From an uncultured Ruminococcus sp. (GTDB taxonomy: Bacteria; Bacillota; Clostridia; Oscillospirales; Acutalibacteraceae), in assembly GCA_902802105.1 (NCBI GenBank), contig CADCKR010000018.1:1-43683 (forward strand): DNA of 43,683 nucleotides, in the 5' to 3' direction. Positions 23,367-32,402 of the stretch are shown here, piece by piece; position 1 is the first letter of the stretch, and each line of letters begins with the position of its first letter. The notes under the pieces were generated by a model. The model made no database searches and was not told the origin of the DNA. It saw nothing but the letters and a program-made list of their open reading frames with translations. The position numbers and the translations under genes are program-made.

Positions 23367-26057
23367 ATGCAGAAGATCACAGGGCTCACAGATGAAGAGG
23401 TACGGCTTTCAAGAGAAAAATACGGAGATAACAGTCTGACCGAACAAAAAAAGGAAAGCTTCTTCCATAAGCTTCTCGGCAACTTCGGGGATCCGATGAT
23501 AAAGATACTGTGTGTTGCCCTGCTTTTGAATGTTGTCTTTGTTTTTCTGCACTATTTTGCTGGCATAGGCGACACGGAATGGTACGAGACAGTCGGCATT
23601 GCTGCCGCTGTGCTGATAGCTACATTTGTATCCACGCTTTCGGAGCACAAGAACGAAAACGCCTTCCGCAAGCTTCAGGAGGAGGCTTCGGTAATACGCT
23701 GCAAGGTATACAGAAACGGAACCAGAAAAGAGCTTCCCATAACCGATATCGTTACAGGCGATAAGGTGATGCTGCAAAGCGGCGATAAGATCCCTGCTGA
23801 CGGTTTTATTATTGACGGCTGCATACACGTTGACCAATCCGTACTCAACGGTGAGAGCCGCGAAGCTGTCAAGAGTGCAGGAACCGCCAAACCCGAAAAG
23901 CCTGATTTCCTTGACGAAAGCAGCATTTTCAGAGGGGCTGTAGCAAGCTATGGCAGCGCTGTAATGGAGGTAACTACAGTAGGCGACAGAACTGTATACG
24001 GAAAGATAGCAAGTGAGCTACAACAGGAGGAGGACAGACCCTCACCGCTCAAGATAAAGCTTTCCAAGCTTGCGGGCGATATCAGCAAATTCGGATATTT
24101 CGGCGGCGCGGCTATTGCAATAGTATACATTATAAATGCACTCTTCCTGCGTGACGGCGGTGCAGCGGCATATTTTGCAGCGCCTGATCTGTGGATCAAT
24201 CTTGTGAAGGATATCGTTCAGGCTGTCATGTTTGCGGTAATTATTATCGTTATGGCTGTTCCGGAGGGGCTGCCGCTGATGATAGCAATAGTTTCCTCTC
24301 TGAACATGAAAAAAATGCTCAAAGACAATGTTCTTGTCCGCAAGGTCACAGGCCTTGAAACCGCAGGAAGCCTGAACATACTTTTCAGCGACAAAACAGG
24401 CACCATCACCAAGGGACAGCTTGAAACAGTTCTCTTTGTTGACGGGCAGGGCAATGAAAGCAAAACCTTCGACCGGATAGAAGCTCTGCTTGCAGAAAAG
24501 CTGGGTATTGCCCTAAGATACAACACCGATGCTGTAATAAGCGGCGGCAAGGGCAAACGTGTCATCGTGGGCGGCAATCCTACCGAAAGGGCAGTGCTCG
24601 CCTTCGCGGCTGACAGTGATATCTGCAAAGATGAAAATATCACCGTACTCTCTTCCCTGCCGTTCAGTTCTGAAAATAAATACAGCGCATCGTCTGTCAG
24701 CGGAAAACAAAAGCTCACTCTGATAAAGGGTGCTCCCGAAAGGCTGCTTGAACGCTGTGATACCTGCTTTGACAAAAACGGAAACAGGGTGGATTTCGAC
24801 AGGGCTGCTCTTGAAAAGAAAATTGATGCACTTGCAGAAAAGGCTGTCCGTGTGCTGGCTGTTGCCGTTTCGGATAAGATGATATCAGACGGCGCACTGC
24901 CTGACGGAAAGCTTACCCTCATCGGTCTGCTGGGCATACGCGACGAGCTGCGCGCAGAATCGGTAAAGGCAATAAAGGAGGTCACGGATGCAGGCATACA
25001 GGTCGTTATGATAACCGGAGACAGGAAAGAAACGGCTGTCGCAGTAGCAAGAGACTCCGGACTGCTCAGCACTGACGAACAGGTCGTGCTCACATCATCT
25101 GAGCTTGCAGAGATGTCTGACGAACAGGTGAAGGAGATAATTCCGAGGCTGAGCGTTATCGCACGTGCACTTCCGAGCGATAAATCAAGGCTTGTGCGGC
25201 TCTCTCAGGAGCTTGGACTTGTTGCCGGCATGACAGGCGACGGCGTGAATGATTCTCCTGCTCTCAAAAAGGCTGACGTCGGCTTTGCTATGGGCGGCGG
25301 AACAGAGGTGGCCAAGGAAGCCGCCGACATTGTTATTCTTGACGACAATTTCAATTCTATATCACGCGCTGTGCTCTACGGAAGAACCATATTCAACAAT
25401 ATCAGGAAGTTTATTTCCTTCCAGCTTACGATAAATCTTTCGGCAGTTTTTGTGTCATTTATAATGCCGCTCTTAGGGCTTGCAAACCCGCTCTCCATCA
25501 CACAGATATTATGGGTAAATCTTGTTATGGACACCCTTGCCGCTCTTGCGCTTGGCGGAGAGCCTGCGCTTCACCGCTACATGAAGGAAAAGCCCAAGCG
25601 CCGCAATGAGCATATCGTAAGCCGTTCCATGCGCGGACAGATCTGTGTATCCACACTCTGGATACTTGCCGTAAGTATGTTCATACTTACCTCACAGCTA
25701 TGGAGCGGCAATCCGCTCTCATACATAATAAGATTTGACAGTATCGAAAAAAATGGTGCGGCATTCTATCCGCACCTGATGACAGTTTATTTTACGTTTT
25801 TTATATTGGTATCAGTATTCAACTCGCTCAACGTCAGGACAAGCAGGCTCAACGTATTTGAACACATCACAGACAACAAGATGTATTTTGTGATAATGGG
25901 ACTTATCATACTGATACAAACAGTGATGGTCTACTTCGGCGGCGAGATATTCAGCTGCTACGGCCTGAACCCCTCCGAGTGGCTGTTTGTGCTCGCAGCT
26001 TCGGTATCAATTATTCCTGTATCCCTTATATACAAGCTTATACGGCCATCTCTTTAA
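23367..26057 (+). CDS. Calcium-translocating P-type ATPase, PMCA (P2B) type
   Basis: ATP-driven cation pump in the membrane, most likely exporting Ca2+. 896 residues, GGAGG seven bases before the ATG. N-terminal cation-ATPase domain; actuator domain with SGDKIPADG and VLNGES (TGES equivalent); M4 with VPEGLPL; phosphorylated Asp342 in SDKTGTITKG; nucleotide domain with KGAPE; hinge TGDGVNDSPALK; M6 with WVNLVMDTLAALAL. The NGES and NLVMDTLA forms are those of plasma-membrane-type rather than SERCA-type pumps. In the actuator loop Asn replaces the first Thr of TGES, which is common in this subgroup. No auxiliary gene or regulator is adjacent. Confidence 0.93.
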   Translation: MQKITGLTDEEVRLSREKYGDNSLTEQKKESFFHKLLGNFGDPMIKILCVALLLNVVFVFLHYFAGIGDTEWYETVGIAAAVLIATFVSTLSEHKNENAFRKLQEEASVIRCKVYRNGTRKELPITDIVTGDKVMLQSGDKIPADGFIIDGCIHVDQSVLNGESREAVKSAGTAKPEKPDFLDESSIFRGAVASYGSAVMEVTTVGDRTVYGKIASELQQEEDRPSPLKIKLSKLAGDISKFGYFGGAAIAIVYIINALFLRDGGAAAYFAAPDLWINLVKDIVQAVMFAVIIIVMAVPEGLPLMIAIVSSLNMKKMLKDNVLVRKVTGLETAGSLNILFSDKTGTITKGQLETVLFVDGQGNESKTFDRIEALLAEKLGIALRYNTDAVISGGKGKRVIVGGNPTERAVLAFAADSDICKDENITVLSSLPFSSENKYSASSVSGKQKLTLIKGAPERLLERCDTCFDKNGNRVDFDRAALEKKIDALAEKAVRVLAVAVSDKMISDGALPDGKLTLIGLLGIRDELRAESVKAIKEVTDAGIQVVMITGDRKETAVAVARDSGLLSTDEQVVLTSSELAEMSDEQVKEIIPRLSVIARALPSDKSRLVRLSQELGLVAGMTGDGVNDSPALKKADVGFAMGGGTEVAKEAADIVILDDNFNSISRAVLYGRTIFNNIRKFISFQLTINLSAVFVSFIMPLLGLANPLSITQILWVNLVMDTLAALALGGEPALHRYMKEKPKRRNEHIVSRSMRGQICVSTLWILAVSMFILTSQLWSGNPLSYIIRFDSIEKNGAAFYPHLMTVYFTFFILVSVFNSLNVRTSRLNVFEHITDNKMYFVIMGLIILIQTVMVYFGGEIFSCYGLNPSEWLFVLAASVSIIPVSLIYKLIRPSL

Positions 26058-26071
26058 TGATTTTTGCAGGT

Positions 26072-26190
26072 AAATCAATTTTACTGCGGCAAATTACACG
26101 GGGGAAAACCTTTTTCCAAAAGCTCCAACTCAGCTTTCGGGGGGACTTTCACTTGAAAGTCCCCCCGGCAAAAATTGATTTTCGTGCATC
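26072..26190. repeat. Intergenic inverted repeat with hairpin between convergent genes
   Basis: The outer arms are AAATCAATTTT (26072) and AAAATTGATTTT (about 26172-26183). Inside lies a perfect hairpin, GGGGGGACTTTC/GAAAGTCCCCCC (26139-26166), with a 4-base loop, a likely two-way transcription stop. The left part CGGCAAATTACAC (26087-26099) recurs in reverse at 38625-38637, so this is a degenerate member of a dispersed intergenic family. Confidence 0.6.
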
Positions 26191-26208
26191 AGACACGCTC
26201 AGAAAAGA

Positions 26209-27561
26209 TCATCTGACCATATTGTACATGGCCTCAAGACATATCTGTGCATGAAGGAAGAAGTTTTCGGTGCTTATTCCTTCGTCTGCATCGTGTATCT
26301 TTGCAGGGTCCCCTTCAAAAACAGGCCCGAAAGCAACACCGTGATTTCTGAGCATTCTTGCGTAGGTTCCGCCGCCGGTAGAATATATCTTAGGCTCAAC
26401 TCCCATTATTGCTTTATATGCATCCCTTAGCATTACTATCACAGGTGCATCCTCGTCCATAGAAAGCGGCAGTTCGTGGTTTATGATCTCTGCATCAAGC
26501 CCGTACTGCTGCGCTTTTTGCTTTATTGCCGCAAAGATCGCACTGCTGTCCTTTGTAACAGGATATCTTATGTCTATGAACGCTTTTGCAGACTTATCAA
26601 TATCAGCTACGCCTATGTTTACAGTCAATGCGCCCGACTCATTGTCACAGCAGGCGATCCCTAAAGTATCGCCGTTAGTTTCAAGACCGATCTCACTGTC
26701 AAGAAAACGGCAAAGGCTGCCGATCTCTTTACTGCCTGAGCTCTCTGACAAAAGCCTGATAAGGTGTGAAACAGCATTTATCCCCTCGTCGGGAATGCTG
26801 CCGTGTGCCGCCTTGCCAGACAAGGATATGTTCAGCCCGCCGGCAGTACGTGAAAAATCAAACCCGCATTTATTACCGTCTGCAAAGCGTATTATTCTCT
26901 CATCCTCCTGACCGGTGCAGCGGATAAGCGCATTTGCTTTATAAGGAACGGCGTTTACAGCGCTTCCGCCGTGAAGTTCTGCAAGCATAGCGCTGTCATT
27001 CTGTTGTGAAGATATTTTGATCTGCATGATACCCTTTTCACGGCAGCATATACCGTAATCAGAATCAGGCGTGAACGCTATATCGGGCAGTTCTTCATTT
27101 TGGAAGTATATCATCATATCGTCCATGCCGATCTCCTCGGCCGCGCCAATTATCAGCCTGAGCCTTCTTTTGGTTTTTATTCCTTTATCCTTGAGTGCTT
27201 TCAGACAGTAAAGCGCAATAATTGCAGGACCTTTATCGTCAACTACACCTCTGCCGTAAAACCTGCCGTCCCTCTCTGTAAGACAATAGGGCTCGCTGCT
27301 CCATCCCTCTCCTGCGGGCACAACGTCCACATGAGCAAGCACCGCAGCTAACTCCTCGCCCTCACCGTATTCTGCATGACCTGCTATACCGCTGATATTT
27401 TTTGTCCTGAATCCCATCTGTGCGGCTCTGTCAAGAACAAACTCCAGCGCTCTTGAAGCGCTTTCCTTATCCGTTGCAGACACAGACCTTATCCTCAGAA
27501 GCTCATCAAGGTCGTGCAGCAGGTCATCCCTGTATTCAAGTATTGTTTCTCCGAATTTCAT
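26209..27561 (-). CDS. M20-family dipeptidase (PepV/Sapep type)
   Basis: Cytoplasmic metallopeptidase of 450 residues that hydrolyses dipeptides. Visible metal and catalytic motifs: HVDVVPAGEGW (metal His and catalytic Asp), GRGVVDDKGP (bridging Asp), GAAEEIGMDDM (catalytic and metal Glu), FTPDSDYGICCREKG (metal Asp) and the C-terminal STGGGTYAR. The pair EEIGMDD and TPDSDYG is diagnostic of the PepV/Sapep group rather than of ArgE/DapE. GGGAG precedes the start. It is the last gene of a minus-strand series starting at cdaA, about 80 bp after the glycosyltransferase gene. Confidence 0.93.
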   Translation of the reverse strand: MKFGETILEYRDDLLHDLDELLRIRSVSATDKESASRALEFVLDRAAQMGFRTKNISGIAGHAEYGEGEELAAVLAHVDVVPAGEGWSSEPYCLTERDGRFYGRGVVDDKGPAIIALYCLKALKDKGIKTKRRLRLIIGAAEEIGMDDMMIYFQNEELPDIAFTPDSDYGICCREKGIMQIKISSQQNDSAMLAELHGGSAVNAVPYKANALIRCTGQEDERIIRFADGNKCGFDFSRTAGGLNISLSGKAAHGSIPDEGINAVSHLIRLLSESSGSKEIGSLCRFLDSEIGLETNGDTLGIACCDNESGALTVNIGVADIDKSAKAFIDIRYPVTKDSSAIFAAIKQKAQQYGLDAEIINHELPLSMDEDAPVIVMLRDAYKAIMGVEPKIYSTGGGTYARMLRNHGVAFGPVFEGDPAKIHDADEGISTENFFLHAQICLEAMYNMVR

Positions 27562-27639
27562 TCCGTCATCTCCCTGCTCTGCTCCTCAGCCCACTCAAAA
27601 AAGCTCTGTCATTATATGTTTATGCAGACGAACAGCCGC

Positions 27640-28596
27640 TCATTCTTCCTTGTGAACTATTTCCTCTTCTACTCTGTATCTTGGTCTTTGCTTTACCTCA
27701 CTGTATATCTTGCCCACATAGCTGCCGACAATACCTATGCAAAGCATTTGCAGACCGCCTATGAACCATATCGAACAGATCGTTGATGCCCAGCCCGACT
27801 GCGCCACACCCATGCAGTAGGATATCAGAGCATAGATAAATCCTATTATGCTGAGTACACAGGTTATTATTCCAAGGTTAGAAATCAGCTTGAGCGGCTT
27901 GACGCTGAACGAGGTGATGCCGTCGATCGCAAAGCGTATCATCTTTTTCAGCGGATATTTGGATTCTCCTGCAAAACGCTCACTGCGCTCATAATAAACA
28001 TAGTCGCATCTGTAGCCGATAAGCGGTACTATTCCGCGCAGAAAGAGGTTTACCTCTCTGTACTCTGAGAGTGCATCGAGCGCCTTGCTGCCGAGAAGTC
28101 TGTAATCCGCATGGTTATACACAATGTCAACACCGAGCATTTTCATAAATTTGTAGTAGCCCTGAGCAGTGGTGCGCTTGAAGAATGTATCCTTCTTCCT
28201 GCTGCTGCGCACGCCGTAAACGACCTCGCAGCCCTCATTATATTTTTCGATGAACTCATCAATAACCTCGATATCGTCCTGAAGATCGGCGTCAAGAGAG
28301 ATAACACAGTCGCAGCCGTGCTTTCTTGCCGTCATAAGACCGCTGAGCAGAGCATTCTGATGTCCTCTGTTCCTTGAAAGCTTCACTCCGCCTACATATT
28401 TATTCTCGCTGCTCTTTTCGGAAATTATGCTCCATGTTTTGTCCTTGCTGCCGTCGTCCACAAAAAGCATACGGCTGTTTTCGCTCGCTTTTCCGTCCTT
28501 TATCAGCTTTTCAAGCTTTGCGCTGAGCCGCTTTATAGTTTCGTTCAATACCTCTTCCTCGTTATAGCAAGGAATTACAAAATAGACCTTTGTCAT
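27640..28596 (-). CDS. Membrane-bound GT2 glycosyltransferase (GtrB/DPM-like)
   Basis: Transfers a sugar from a nucleotide sugar, probably to a polyprenyl phosphate carrier. About 318 residues from the ATG at 28596, with AAGGAG about ten bases upstream; the earlier in-frame ATG at 28632 has no site. N-terminal GT2 fold: VIPCYNEEEVL, FVDDGSKDKTW, ISLDADLQDD (the D-x-D metal site) and LFLRGIVPLIGY. Two C-terminal membrane helices (ISNLGIITCVLSIIGFIYAL and ICSIWFIGGLQMLCIGIVG) and the YVGKIYSEVKQRPRY ending are typical of the GtrB family. It starts 45 bp after cdaR, so it is probably in the same operon; its sugar is not known. Confidence 0.93.
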   Translation of the reverse strand: MTKVYFVIPCYNEEEVLNETIKRLSAKLEKLIKDGKASENSRMLFVDDGSKDKTWSIISEKSSENKYVGGVKLSRNRGHQNALLSGLMTARKHGCDCVISLDADLQDDIEVIDEFIEKYNEGCEVVYGVRSSRKKDTFFKRTTAQGYYKFMKMLGVDIVYNHADYRLLGSKALDALSEYREVNLFLRGIVPLIGYRCDYVYYERSERFAGESKYPLKKMIRFAIDGITSFSVKPLKLISNLGIITCVLSIIGFIYALISYCMGVAQSGWASTICSIWFIGGLQMLCIGIVGSYVGKIYSEVKQRPRYRVEEEIVHKEE

Positions 28597-28640
28597 TCTG
28601 GATTTTCTCCTTATATTTTTTATCTGCGTCATACTCGCTG

Positions 28641-29936
28641 TCAGCCCGATGAAGATACCTCGGCAGCAGTATTCTTAGGCGACAGCTTCACATTCACAGT
28701 ATAGGTTCCCTCTGACCAGCATTGCGTAAACGGATCCTTGAATTCGATTTTTACAGGCCGCTCAACATAGCCCTCTGTCAGTGTGGATTTATCCGCCATA
28801 TCTATCCTTGCTGTCACAGATACAGACGTCAGCAGATTTATCTTCTGGCTCGGCCCGATAACAAGCACCGAAAGCGACTTGTTGGCTACCGCGGCAGTCT
28901 GGTCGGGCCCCTGGTTCTCTATAACAAAGTTGGATTGCTGAAGAGTTATATTCTTCTCCGTCATTCCGGATGTGTCAAATGTAACGTCAGCCGTTTCAAC
29001 AGAGTTTATATTCTTGCATCCTGAGGGTATCTCAACATTTACCGCAAAAGCATTGTTCTTCTTTGTTACCTTTGAAAAATCAATAGCCGAAGTAGATACA
29101 GAGGTGATGTTTGAATTCTTAGGAACTGCAAGCTCTATGCTTGAAGGCTCTACCTGTATAACGCGGCTGTCAAGATCAAGCAGCTCTGGGATATTGATTA
29201 TCTTGGGGATGATCTGCACATTCTTTACATACAGTATCTGAACGGTGGCGTCCACCTCGGTTATATCGGCGTTTATATATTTGCTGCTGATCTTTTTTCC
29301 GGAGCTGTCATAGAAAACCAGCGGCGCCTTTACAACGGTAGTGTCCGAAAGCATGGTGTCAACGGTATATTCCGCATTTACCTCGGCAATGCTGTTGACT
29401 ATCGACTCGGCACCCGAAATTTTAACAGTCTGACGGGAAAGTACAGTCTGCGAAACATAGCTCGAAGGAGCAACGGAATTAACTGTTATCTTGTCAGTGA
29501 TCTGCATTACCCTGCCTTCATCATACCGGTCAACAAAGACCTTGATGCTTGACGGCGATACCGAGGACTCAAAGTGATAATCCGTTTTTACTCCGATCTT
29601 TTTTGGTACGAGATCAACCGTATACTCGCCCGGCTGAGTAATAAAGCTGACATCCGAAGACGTAACATAAATATCGTCCTTGGTGACATTGGTAACAACA
29701 AGCGCATTGCCCGATATCTTTACTTCTGCTTTAACATCGGTGCCGCCGAAATATCTCAAATCATTAGTAAGATCGGAAAGATTTATAGAAATATCCGTCA
29801 CCGTGAAAATAGTAGACTCCTGAGTAGTGGACGCCACATATATCCACGAAATGAAGGCAACGAGTATTGAAAAAAACATAACGAACTTGTCGTTATAAAA
29901 GAGCTTGAAGCTCAGTTTATTTTTTAGCTTGTTCAT
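28641..29936 (-). CDS. cdaR: YbbR-domain regulator of CdaA
   Basis: 431 residues. One N-terminal membrane helix (KFVMFFSILVAFISWIYVAS, about 18-37) anchors an extracytoplasmic chain of about four YbbR repeats, each about 85 residues (for example around SVAPSSYVSQTVLSRQTVKISGAESIVNSI). In other Firmicutes this protein binds CdaA in the membrane and modulates c-di-AMP synthesis. Its start lies inside the cdaA coding end (20-bp overlap), so translation is coupled. A glmM gene often follows cdaR in Bacilli, but here a GT2 glycosyltransferase takes that position. Confidence 0.93.
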   Translation of the reverse strand: MNKLKNKLSFKLFYNDKFVMFFSILVAFISWIYVASTTQESTIFTVTDISINLSDLTNDLRYFGGTDVKAEVKISGNALVVTNVTKDDIYVTSSDVSFITQPGEYTVDLVPKKIGVKTDYHFESSVSPSSIKVFVDRYDEGRVMQITDKITVNSVAPSSYVSQTVLSRQTVKISGAESIVNSIAEVNAEYTVDTMLSDTTVVKAPLVFYDSSGKKISSKYINADITEVDATVQILYVKNVQIIPKIINIPELLDLDSRVIQVEPSSIELAVPKNSNITSVSTSAIDFSKVTKKNNAFAVNVEIPSGCKNINSVETADVTFDTSGMTEKNITLQQSNFVIENQGPDQTAAVANKSLSVLVIGPSQKINLLTSVSVTARIDMADKSTLTEGYVERPVKIEFKDPFTQCWSEGTYTVNVKLSPKNTAAEVSSSG

Positions 29937-30819
29937 CTTTCTTTCCCTTCTTCGGTGCAGAAACTATAGGCGTTCTCTCTGTTTTTTCGCTCTTCTGAGG
30001 AACAAGCAGTTCTTCAAGCGCAACATTCAGAGTTTCTCTTGTGTAGTCTCTTGTGAGAATACCGTTGACTGCAATAGAGATATTGCCTGTTTCCTCTGAA
30101 ACTACGACTGCGACCGCATCGCTGTTTTCGCTTATGCCGATAGCCGCTCTGTGTCGTGTGCCAAGCTCAGAGCTTACAAAGCTGTTGTTGGCTGTAAGCG
30201 GAAGGATACAGCCGGCCGCATACAGCTTTCCTTCACGAACTATCATTGCACCGTCATGCAGCGGCGCTTTATTGAAGAAAATATTGCCTATGATAGATAC
30301 CGACGGTTCAGCATCGAGAACGGTACCTGTATCTATAATGTCGCCAAGCCTTGTCTGTCTTTCAAAAACGATGAGCGCGCCTGTCTTTGAGCGCTGGAAA
30401 TTGTTTGCGGCCTCAGATACAGAATTTATGACAGCCCTTATCTGCTTGTTTTTTTCCTCATCCGTACTCTTGCTGCCCGAAATGTTGTTCCAGTATTTAG
30501 CGATCTTGCTTCGTCCGATATGTTCAAGTGCGCTTCTCAGCTCCGGCTGGAAAACGATAAGCACCGCAAGCACCGAAAACTGAAAGAATGACGAGAACAG
30601 TGCATTCAGCATTTTAAGGTTGAACAGTCCCGAAATAAAAAACGCAACGATAAGTACAAGAATACCCTTTACAAGCTGTTCGGCTCTTGTTTCTCTGACG
30701 ATTTTTATAAGATTATAGATGATGAAGGAAACAACCATGATGTCAAGAACATCGGTAGCCCTGAAAGTCATCATCAGTGATACAAATGCGTTATACACAT
30801 TTACGACAGCATCCCACAA
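29917..30819 (-). CDS. cdaA: Membrane diadenylate cyclase CdaA
   Basis: Makes cyclic di-AMP from two ATP, a signal for K+ and osmotic balance and cell wall homeostasis. Three membrane helices lie near the N-terminus (about 20-100), then a DisA_N/DAC domain with HDGAM (catalytic Asp of DGA) and TRHRAAIG (RHR motif), about 33 residues apart, both intact. The reading frame is open up to an ATG at 30879, but GGAGG stands eight bases before the TTG at 30819 and the protein then begins MWDAVVNVYNAFVSLMMTFR, close to usual CdaA starts; I therefore prefer the TTG, giving 300 residues. The extra 20 residues upstream lack a site. It overlaps cdaR by 20 bp. Confidence 0.92.
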   Translation of the reverse strand: MWDAVVNVYNAFVSLMMTFRATDVLDIMVVSFIIYNLIKIVRETRAEQLVKGILVLIVAFFISGLFNLKMLNALFSSFFQFSVLAVLIVFQPELRSALEHIGRSKIAKYWNNISGSKSTDEEKNKQIRAVINSVSEAANNFQRSKTGALIVFERQTRLGDIIDTGTVLDAEPSVSIIGNIFFNKAPLHDGAMIVREGKLYAAGCILPLTANNSFVSSELGTRHRAAIGISENSDAVAVVVSEETGNISIAVNGILTRDYTRETLNVALEELLVPQKSEKTERTPIVSAPKKGKKDEQAKK

Positions 30820-31019
30820 ACCGACTTCCTCCATTTCTCTTAACGATGTTTTTATGGTCTGAACGGTATAGTAAAGCATTCAAATTTTATTATTCATTCT
30901 GCTCTGACACAAAGCACATATTATTCCATAAGTATACACGGAAATAAATTTTGCCGGACAGTTACACGAAAAAATTTTCATACTCTGACAATTCCGATGC
31001 ATAAAACATGAACAAAATC

Positions 31020-31031
31020 GTACAGCTGTAC
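31020..31031. promoter_or_regulatory. Palindrome in the cdaA leader
   Basis: GTACAGCTGTAC is a perfect 12-bp palindrome about 40-50 nt downstream of the predicted cdaA transcription start. It could be a repressor operator or a leader hairpin; with A/T-rich sides it may extend a little further. Confidence 0.35.
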
Positions 31032-31076
31032 AAAATTTTTCAAAAATTGCTCTCCGTGTCATAGTACACTAATTAT

Positions 31077-31104
31077 ATTTTATCACAGAACAAAATTTAA
31101 TCAA
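31077..31104 (-). promoter_or_regulatory. Candidate cdaA promoter
   Basis: Minus strand TTGATT (31099-31104), 16 bases, TAAAAT (31077-31082). An overlapping TATAAT at 31072-31077 has no well-spaced -35. The leader would be about 250 nt to the TTG at 30819; besides the palindrome at 31020 I see nothing conserved in it. Confidence 0.5.
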
Positions 31105-31196
31105 CTATTTTTTTTGAATATTTCATACTTTTTGTTCAAAAGAGCATTTCTTACAGGTGAAAAGGTTACATATATCTGATTCAGAATATAAATTAT

Positions 31197-31222
31197 GACC
31201 TGACCTCATTTGAGATCAGGTC
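31197..31222 (-). terminator. Hairpin downstream of the cysteine desulfurase gene
   Basis: GACCTGATCTCA pairs with TGAGGTCAGGTC (12 bp with one G-T pair) with a tight loop, 35 nt after the desulfurase stop codon; the following bases are AT-rich but not a clean T run. A shorter stem, TCCGG/CCGGA, lies at 31233-31248. Confidence 0.55.
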
Positions 31223-31256
31223 TGCATAAAGCCGTCCGGAAGAAACCGGATAAGCT

Positions 31257-32402
31257 TTAGTTAAGCTCTTTTCTGACCATGCTTATCGCAGAAAGTGTAC
31301 GGTCAATGTCAGACGCCCTTGTAAATACGGAAGGAGATATCCTCACGGCGCCTCTTTCAAGCGTGCCTGCCATTTTGTGAGCCATCGGGCTGCAATGAAG
31401 TCCGGCTCTGACGGCAATGCCGCGCCTGTTGAGCATTGAGGCGGCTGTTTCACTGTCTGCGCCCTCAAAGTTGAATGACAATATCGGAACAGTATATCTT
31501 GGGTCCGGTTCGGGAAGGTACAGTTCTATGCCCTTCATTCCCGAAAGCCCTCTATATAAACGCTTTATAAGCATGAACTCATGCCCGGCGATATTTTCCG
31601 GCTTGTTTTGCATTACAAATTCCATTCCTGCCCTCAGCCCCGCAATGCCCGAAACATTCGGAGTACCGCTTTCAAGCCTGTCAGGAAGCTCCTCCGGCTG
31701 GTCAAACGACAGAGAATTACTGCCGGTGCCGCCTTCAAAAAGCGGTTCAGGAACAGTGCTTCCGTTTATTATCAGCATACCTGTACCCATAGGGCCGTAG
31801 AGCCCTTTGTGACCTGCCGCGCATAAAAAATCAACTCTGCTGTCCTGAATATCTATAGGCACAACGCCCGCACTCTGGGCTGTATCTACAGCAATAAGCA
31901 GCCCGTACTCATGTGCAAGAGCGGCAAGCCTTTCTATAGGCAGCTTTATCCCCCACACATTTGACGCATGGGTGCATACTATCATTCTTGTCCTGGAATT
32001 TATACTTCTTCTGAATGAATCAACAGTTCTGTCATTATCAAGGGGATATACCCTTGCCTCTGTCCATGTTATTCCTGAACTTTTCATTGCTTCAAGCGGA
32101 CGCATGACCGCATTGTGCTCCAATGACGACACAACAACATTATCACCGCTTTTGAGTATTCCTTTCAGCACCGTATTTATAGCAGCGGTGCAGTTCAGCG
32201 TAAACACAACATCAGACTCGGAGCGCGCATTGAACAGAGCCGCAGCTGTCTTTCTTGCCCTGAATATTTCCTCCGACGCTCTGAGCGACAGACTATGACC
32301 GCTCCTTCCCGGATTTGCAGAATTCATCATAGCATTTGCCGCTGTTTCCCTTACCCTCTGAGGCTTCGGGAACGTTGTCGCGGAATTATCAAGATATATC
32401 AC
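31257..32402 (-). CDS. Cysteine desulfurase-family aminotransferase V
   Basis: PLP enzyme that removes sulfur (or selenium) from cysteine as an enzyme persulfide. 381 residues. N-terminus IYLDNSATTFPKP; PLP contacts in LEHNA (His96) and VDTAQSAG (Asp173); Schiff-base Lys199 in CAAGHKGLYGP; and the persulfide Cys337 in RAGLHCSPMAHK. The HKGLYGP form and the short RAGLHC loop place it near the SufS/CsdA-like branch of stand-alone enzymes rather than IscS. It overlaps the DUF3343 gene by 4 bases (ATGA), so they are translated as a unit. No IscU/SufU scaffold is nearby, so Fe-S assembly is not the obvious job; sulfur transfer to the DUF3343 partner is a plausible one. Confidence 0.92.
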   Translation of the reverse strand: MIYLDNSATTFPKPQRVRETAANAMMNSANPGRSGHSLSLRASEEIFRARKTAAALFNARSESDVVFTLNCTAAINTVLKGILKSGDNVVVSSLEHNAVMRPLEAMKSSGITWTEARVYPLDNDRTVDSFRRSINSRTRMIVCTHASNVWGIKLPIERLAALAHEYGLLIAVDTAQSAGVVPIDIQDSRVDFLCAAGHKGLYGPMGTGMLIINGSTVPEPLFEGGTGSNSLSFDQPEELPDRLESGTPNVSGIAGLRAGMEFVMQNKPENIAGHEFMLIKRLYRGLSGMKGIELYLPEPDPRYTVPILSFNFEGADSETAASMLNRRGIAVRAGLHCSPMAHKMAGTLERGAVRISPSVFTRASDIDRTLSAISMVRKELN

